A stretch of DNA of 64,000 nt from Hortaea werneckii (lineage: Eukaryota; Ascomycota; Dothideomycetes; Mycosphaerellales; Teratosphaeriaceae): positions 1 through 64,000 of the forward strand of contig JBAOKB010000181.1 of the NCBI GenBank assembly GCA_037044905.1. The letters are read 5' to 3'. Every line of letters begins with the position of its first letter. The first letter of the stretch is position 1. Shown here one piece after another: positions 61,143-64,000 of this stretch. A program made the position numbers and the translations under genes. The notes under the pieces are model-generated. The model worked only from the letters and a program-made list of their open reading frames with translations, was not told where the DNA came from and made no database searches.

Positions 61143-64000
61143 ATGCCTTCTCTGGCCAACGCCCTGAAGGGCTTCAAGCCGCGCAGCGGCAGCCCCTCCG
61201 CAGCCAACAGCGATAGCGAGCAAGGCTCCGCTCCGCGAGGAAGTATGGATAAGCCGCGCGACAGCATAGACAAGCCTGGACGGCACAGCACGGGCTTCTC
61301 GTCACTGTCAAACGGCATTGGCGGCATTGGTCGTCACGGCAGCCTCAAGCGTGAAAGCATTGATTCGCCCTCTCGCTCGCCTGAAACCCGACGTGTCTCC
61401 AAAGAGCATGGCCACAGAGCTACCCATAGTCCGATGGGCTTCTTGCGCCGCAAGGCGAGGACTGGCTCAGACACGTCATTCTCGAGCACTGAGGATCTCC
61501 CGCTGAACAGGGAAGGAGAGCCTCTGAGTCGGAACCAGCAGCGTAAGCATGAGATGCAGGCCGAGAAAGAGAAGCATAAGAAGGAGGCCGACGAGCGTAT
61601 GGCTGCCGATAAGGCCAAGAGGGAAGAGATGCACAAGAAGGCGCTGGAAGAGGAGACTGAGGAACAGAGGTCCAAGTATGGTGTCCTGCCAATCAACAAC
61701 TACGCTGGTCAGATGAAAGAAGAGAACCGAGTCGACATTCGTGAACTCAAGCCCGAGCAGGTCGGCCAAGTTGTTGCTTTCAGAGCGCGCATCCACAACG
61801 TCAGGAAGTTGAGCGCACACCTCATGTTCATTGAGTTGAGGCAGCAGACGGCAACCATTCAGGGTATTTTGCATGAGCACGCAGGAGTCTCACAATACTT
61901 CCTCTACTGGGCAGAGCATCTCCACGTTGAGACTATCGTCCGAGTGCAAGGTGTGATTCAAGAGCCGAAGGCCAAGGAAGGCCAGGTCCGTGGCACCTCG
62001 ATCCATGATGTTGAGGTGCACATCCACGAAATGCACGTTGAGGCGCAGCCAAACGAGCCGCTGCCTTTCACTGTCCATGAAGCCGAAGTTACCAAGGCCG
62101 AGGCTGATCAGGAAGGTGACACTCGTCACCGTGTCTCTGACCGAGCTCGCCAGAGCAACCGCATCATCGACCTGCGCACCACGACTTCGCAGGCAATCTT
62201 CAAGGTCCAATCCGGCATCTGCCAGATGTTCCGCCACCATCTGGACTCGCTAGGCTTCATTGAAATCCACACTCCTAAGTTGCAGGGCGTAGCATCTGAA
62301 TCTGGCGCTAGTGTGTTCAAATTGGACTACTTTGGCCGTCCGGCGTTCCTTGCGCAATCGCCACAGTTGGGCAAGCAGATGGCTATCGCTGCTGACATGA
62401 GGCGTGTCATGGAGATTGGTCCTGTCTTCCGTGCTGAGAACAGCAACACGCACAGACATTTGACGGAGTTCACTGGTCTGGATTTGGAGATGGCAATTGA
62501 GACGCACTACCACGAGCTGCTGCGTGTGCTTGACAGCACTTTCAAAGCTATCTTTGAGTATATCTACACAAAGTACAGACCCGAGGTGGAGGTGGTCAAG
62601 CGTCAGTTTCCCAGCGAGGATCTTGTATGGCTTGATGAGACCCCGATCATTCCATTTGCGGAGGCAATCCGTATGCTGAACGAGTCTGGCCACCGCGACG
62701 AGAACGGTAACATGCTGGATGAGAACGAAGACATGGGAACCAAGGACGAGATTGCCCTTGGTGCTGTGATCAAGGAGAAGTTGAAGACCGACTATTACAT
62801 TCTGGACAAGTTCCCAACCTCAGCTAGACCTTTCTATGCCATGGCTGACCCGGAGAGACCTGAGGTCACCAACTCGTTTGATATCTTTGTCCGCGGACAG
62901 GAGATCCTGTCGGGTGGTCAACGTATTCACGATGCACCGACTTTGATTGCCAAGATGCAATCTATGAAGATGAAGCCAGAGACCATGGAAGAGTACATGA
63001 GTGGGTTTGAATGGGGTGCGCCGCCTCACGGAGGCGGAGGTATCGGCTTAGAACGTATTCTGATGCTGATGCTGAAGCTTGGCGACATCAGACATGCATC
63101 TATGTTCGCTAGAGATCCGCGCTCACTTCCGTACAAGCCTCCGGTCAAAGAACTCCGCCACCCTGAAGCAAGCACCATGCACCCGCCGTGGGCTGGCAGA
63201 GATCGTGCTGCCGCTGGTATTGAGTTCCAGCCACTGGAGAAGCTGATTGCCAACTACGGTGATGCTTCGAACACGTCATGGCTCGAGCCCAAGTTCGAAA
63301 TCTGGCGTGACGAGAACACGGGCGCTGCAATTGGGTATGTGCCTCACCAGGGCTTTGCAATCACTGTTGGCGATCCGCTTTGTCACACCTCGCAGTACGC
63401 CAAGGCTGTTGGCGGATATCTCCGTTACGTCAAGAAGGAGCGCCACCTGAAGCCATTGTGGTTACTCTGCGGTTCAGCTGCCGAAGAAACGCTGGCAAAC
63501 AAGTTCGACTGGCGTACGTTCTCTGTCGCCGCGGAGCAGCGTGTTGATCCCAACAACAACCCGGCTGCGCTTGACAAGGAAGTTGAGCGTAAGTGCCGTC
63601 ACGCCGAGAAAGAGGGCGTCAAGATCCACGACATCCCAATTGGCGAGCCGGTGTCTCAGGAAATCAAGGAAAAGGTTGACAAGCGGGTGCAAGATTGGCT
63701 GCACAACCGAAAGGGCAAGCAAGTCCATCTTACGGACGTGCATCCTTGGCAGGACATGCCGCATAGGCAGTACCACTACGCCACCACCAAGGAAGGCGAG
63801 ATCTGCTGTCTTGTCATCCTGGCGCAGATTTCGCCCGACCACGGCTGGCAGGTCAAGTTCGCCCTTGACTTCCCCGGCGCCCCATCTGGCGCTATCGAAC
63901 TGCTGGTCCTTCACTCTTTGAAGGCCATCGCGTTGACAGGCGCTACGACTGCGACCTTCGGCGGTGGTGCCAGCAATACCTTCCGTGTCGGACACAACTT
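61143..64000 (+). CDS. erdS: Ergosteryl-3-beta-O-L-aspartate synthase ErdS (AspRS-DUF2156 fusion), 3' truncated
   Basis: Open from ATG 61143 to the window end without a stop or intron, 952 codons plus two bases. Residues 1-115 are Ser/Arg-rich and disordered, then a Lys/Glu helix (about 130-180), as in eukaryotic AspRS extensions. The anticodon-binding OB fold starts near 205 (VVAFRARIHNVRKLSAHLMF). The class II core has motif 2 VFRAENSNTHRHLTEF (about 429) and motif 3 GGGGIGLERILMLML (about 630). Fused after about 690 is a DUF2156/aminoacyl-transferase domain (EKLIANYGDASNTSWL, IGYVPHQGFAITVGDPLC, KPLWLLCGSAAE, GKQVHLTDVHPW). This fusion is described as ErdS in Aspergillus: it charges tRNA-Asp and transfers Asp to ergosterol. 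Whether it also serves as the housekeeping AspRS here is unknown. Confidence 0.93.
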   Translation, partial: MPSLANALKGFKPRSGSPSAANSDSEQGSAPRGSMDKPRDSIDKPGRHSTGFSSLSNGIGGIGRHGSLKRESIDSPSRSPETRRVSKEHGHRATHSPMGFLRRKARTGSDTSFSSTEDLPLNREGEPLSRNQQRKHEMQAEKEKHKKEADERMAADKAKREEMHKKALEEETEEQRSKYGVLPINNYAGQMKEENRVDIRELKPEQVGQVVAFRARIHNVRKLSAHLMFIELRQQTATIQGILHEHAGVSQYFLYWAEHLHVETIVRVQGVIQEPKAKEGQVRGTSIHDVEVHIHEMHVEAQPNEPLPFTVHEAEVTKAEADQEGDTRHRVSDRARQSNRIIDLRTTTSQAIFKVQSGICQMFRHHLDSLGFIEIHTPKLQGVASESGASVFKLDYFGRPAFLAQSPQLGKQMAIAADMRRVMEIGPVFRAENSNTHRHLTEFTGLDLEMAIETHYHELLRVLDSTFKAIFEYIYTKYRPEVEVVKRQFPSEDLVWLDETPIIPFAEAIRMLNESGHRDENGNMLDENEDMGTKDEIALGAVIKEKLKTDYYILDKFPTSARPFYAMADPERPEVTNSFDIFVRGQEILSGGQRIHDAPTLIAKMQSMKMKPETMEEYMSGFEWGAPPHGGGGIGLERILMLMLKLGDIRHASMFARDPRSLPYKPPVKELRHPEASTMHPPWAGRDRAAAGIEFQPLEKLIANYGDASNTSWLEPKFEIWRDENTGAAIGYVPHQGFAITVGDPLCHTSQYAKAVGGYLRYVKKERHLKPLWLLCGSAAEETLANKFDWRTFSVAAEQRVDPNNNPAALDKEVERKCRHAEKEGVKIHDIPIGEPVSQEIKEKVDKRVQDWLHNRKGKQVHLTDVHPWQDMPHRQYHYATTKEGEICCLVILAQISPDHGWQVKFALDFPGAPSGAIELLVLHSLKAIALTGATTATFGGGASNTFRVGHN

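Noticed and set aside
1..64000. Biosynthetic cluster, transposon, CRISPR or tRNA genes
   Set aside because: Gene content is mixed housekeeping; no transposase, reverse transcriptase, terminal repeats, spacer arrays or tRNA-like folds were recognised by eye.

Overview
This window is nuclear DNA of a filamentous ascomycete. Its introns are short (mostly 51-150 nt) with GT..AG ends and CTAAC/CTGAC branch sites. Protein families point to Pezizomycotina: fused AspRS-DUF2156, fungal 12 kDa complex I subunit, HVA1-Tudor protein, cutinase, BYS1-like secreted protein. Protein style, intergenic length and GC-rich codon use suggest Dothideomycetes (Capnodiales/Mycosphaerellales-like), but that is inference. 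There are no operons, tRNA or rRNA genes, transposons or CRISPR arrays that I can see. All annotation was done by reading the sequence; exon joins were built by hand from splice motifs and reading phase.

Layout. 0-8 kb: monothiol glutaredoxin Grx3/4, an unknown two-exon gene and a dicarboxylate/amino-acid:cation symporter. 8-14 kb: erg26 and a UBE3D/Ipa1-type E3 ligase transcribed divergently, then a disordered unknown protein. 14-21 kb: a low-complexity stretch with a 33-C tract, a C2H2 transcription factor, an unknown three-exon gene and a borealin gene with an apparent one-base frameshift. 21-31 kb: proteasome subunit Rpn10, an unknown membrane protein, RNA exonuclease Rex1 and the crosslink-repair nuclease Pso2/Snm1. 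31-37 kb: an F-box protein, complex I subunit NDUFB10/12 kDa, a small Cys/His protein, a small secreted BYS1-like protein and a three-exon LSM2 gene with very small exons. 37-46 kb: a methyltransferase-domain protein, ribulose-phosphate 3-epimerase, a sulfotransferase-like membrane protein and a cutinase with a long repetitive N-terminal region. 47-53 kb: an unknown Cys-containing protein, signal peptidase subunit Spc2 and EMC3 (divergent), and an HVA1/Tudor acidic protein. 53-64 kb: a 3.1 kb gene-free stretch, an EF-hand MscS channel, a 41-C tract and ErdS, which runs off the window end.

Functional links. Erg26 (ergosterol synthesis) and ErdS (aspartylation of ergosterol) both act on sterol, about 51 kb apart. 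Spc2 and EMC3 share a 264 bp divergent promoter and both act in ER membrane protein maturation. Several genes carry introns whose length is a multiple of three and that contain no in-frame stop, so naive ORF calls are too long. I found no clearly new multi-gene system. The most notable items are the ErdS fusion, the cutinase with a repeat spacer and two Kex2-like sites, the borealin frameshift, and the cluster of three CACGTG sites in duplicated promoter DNA.
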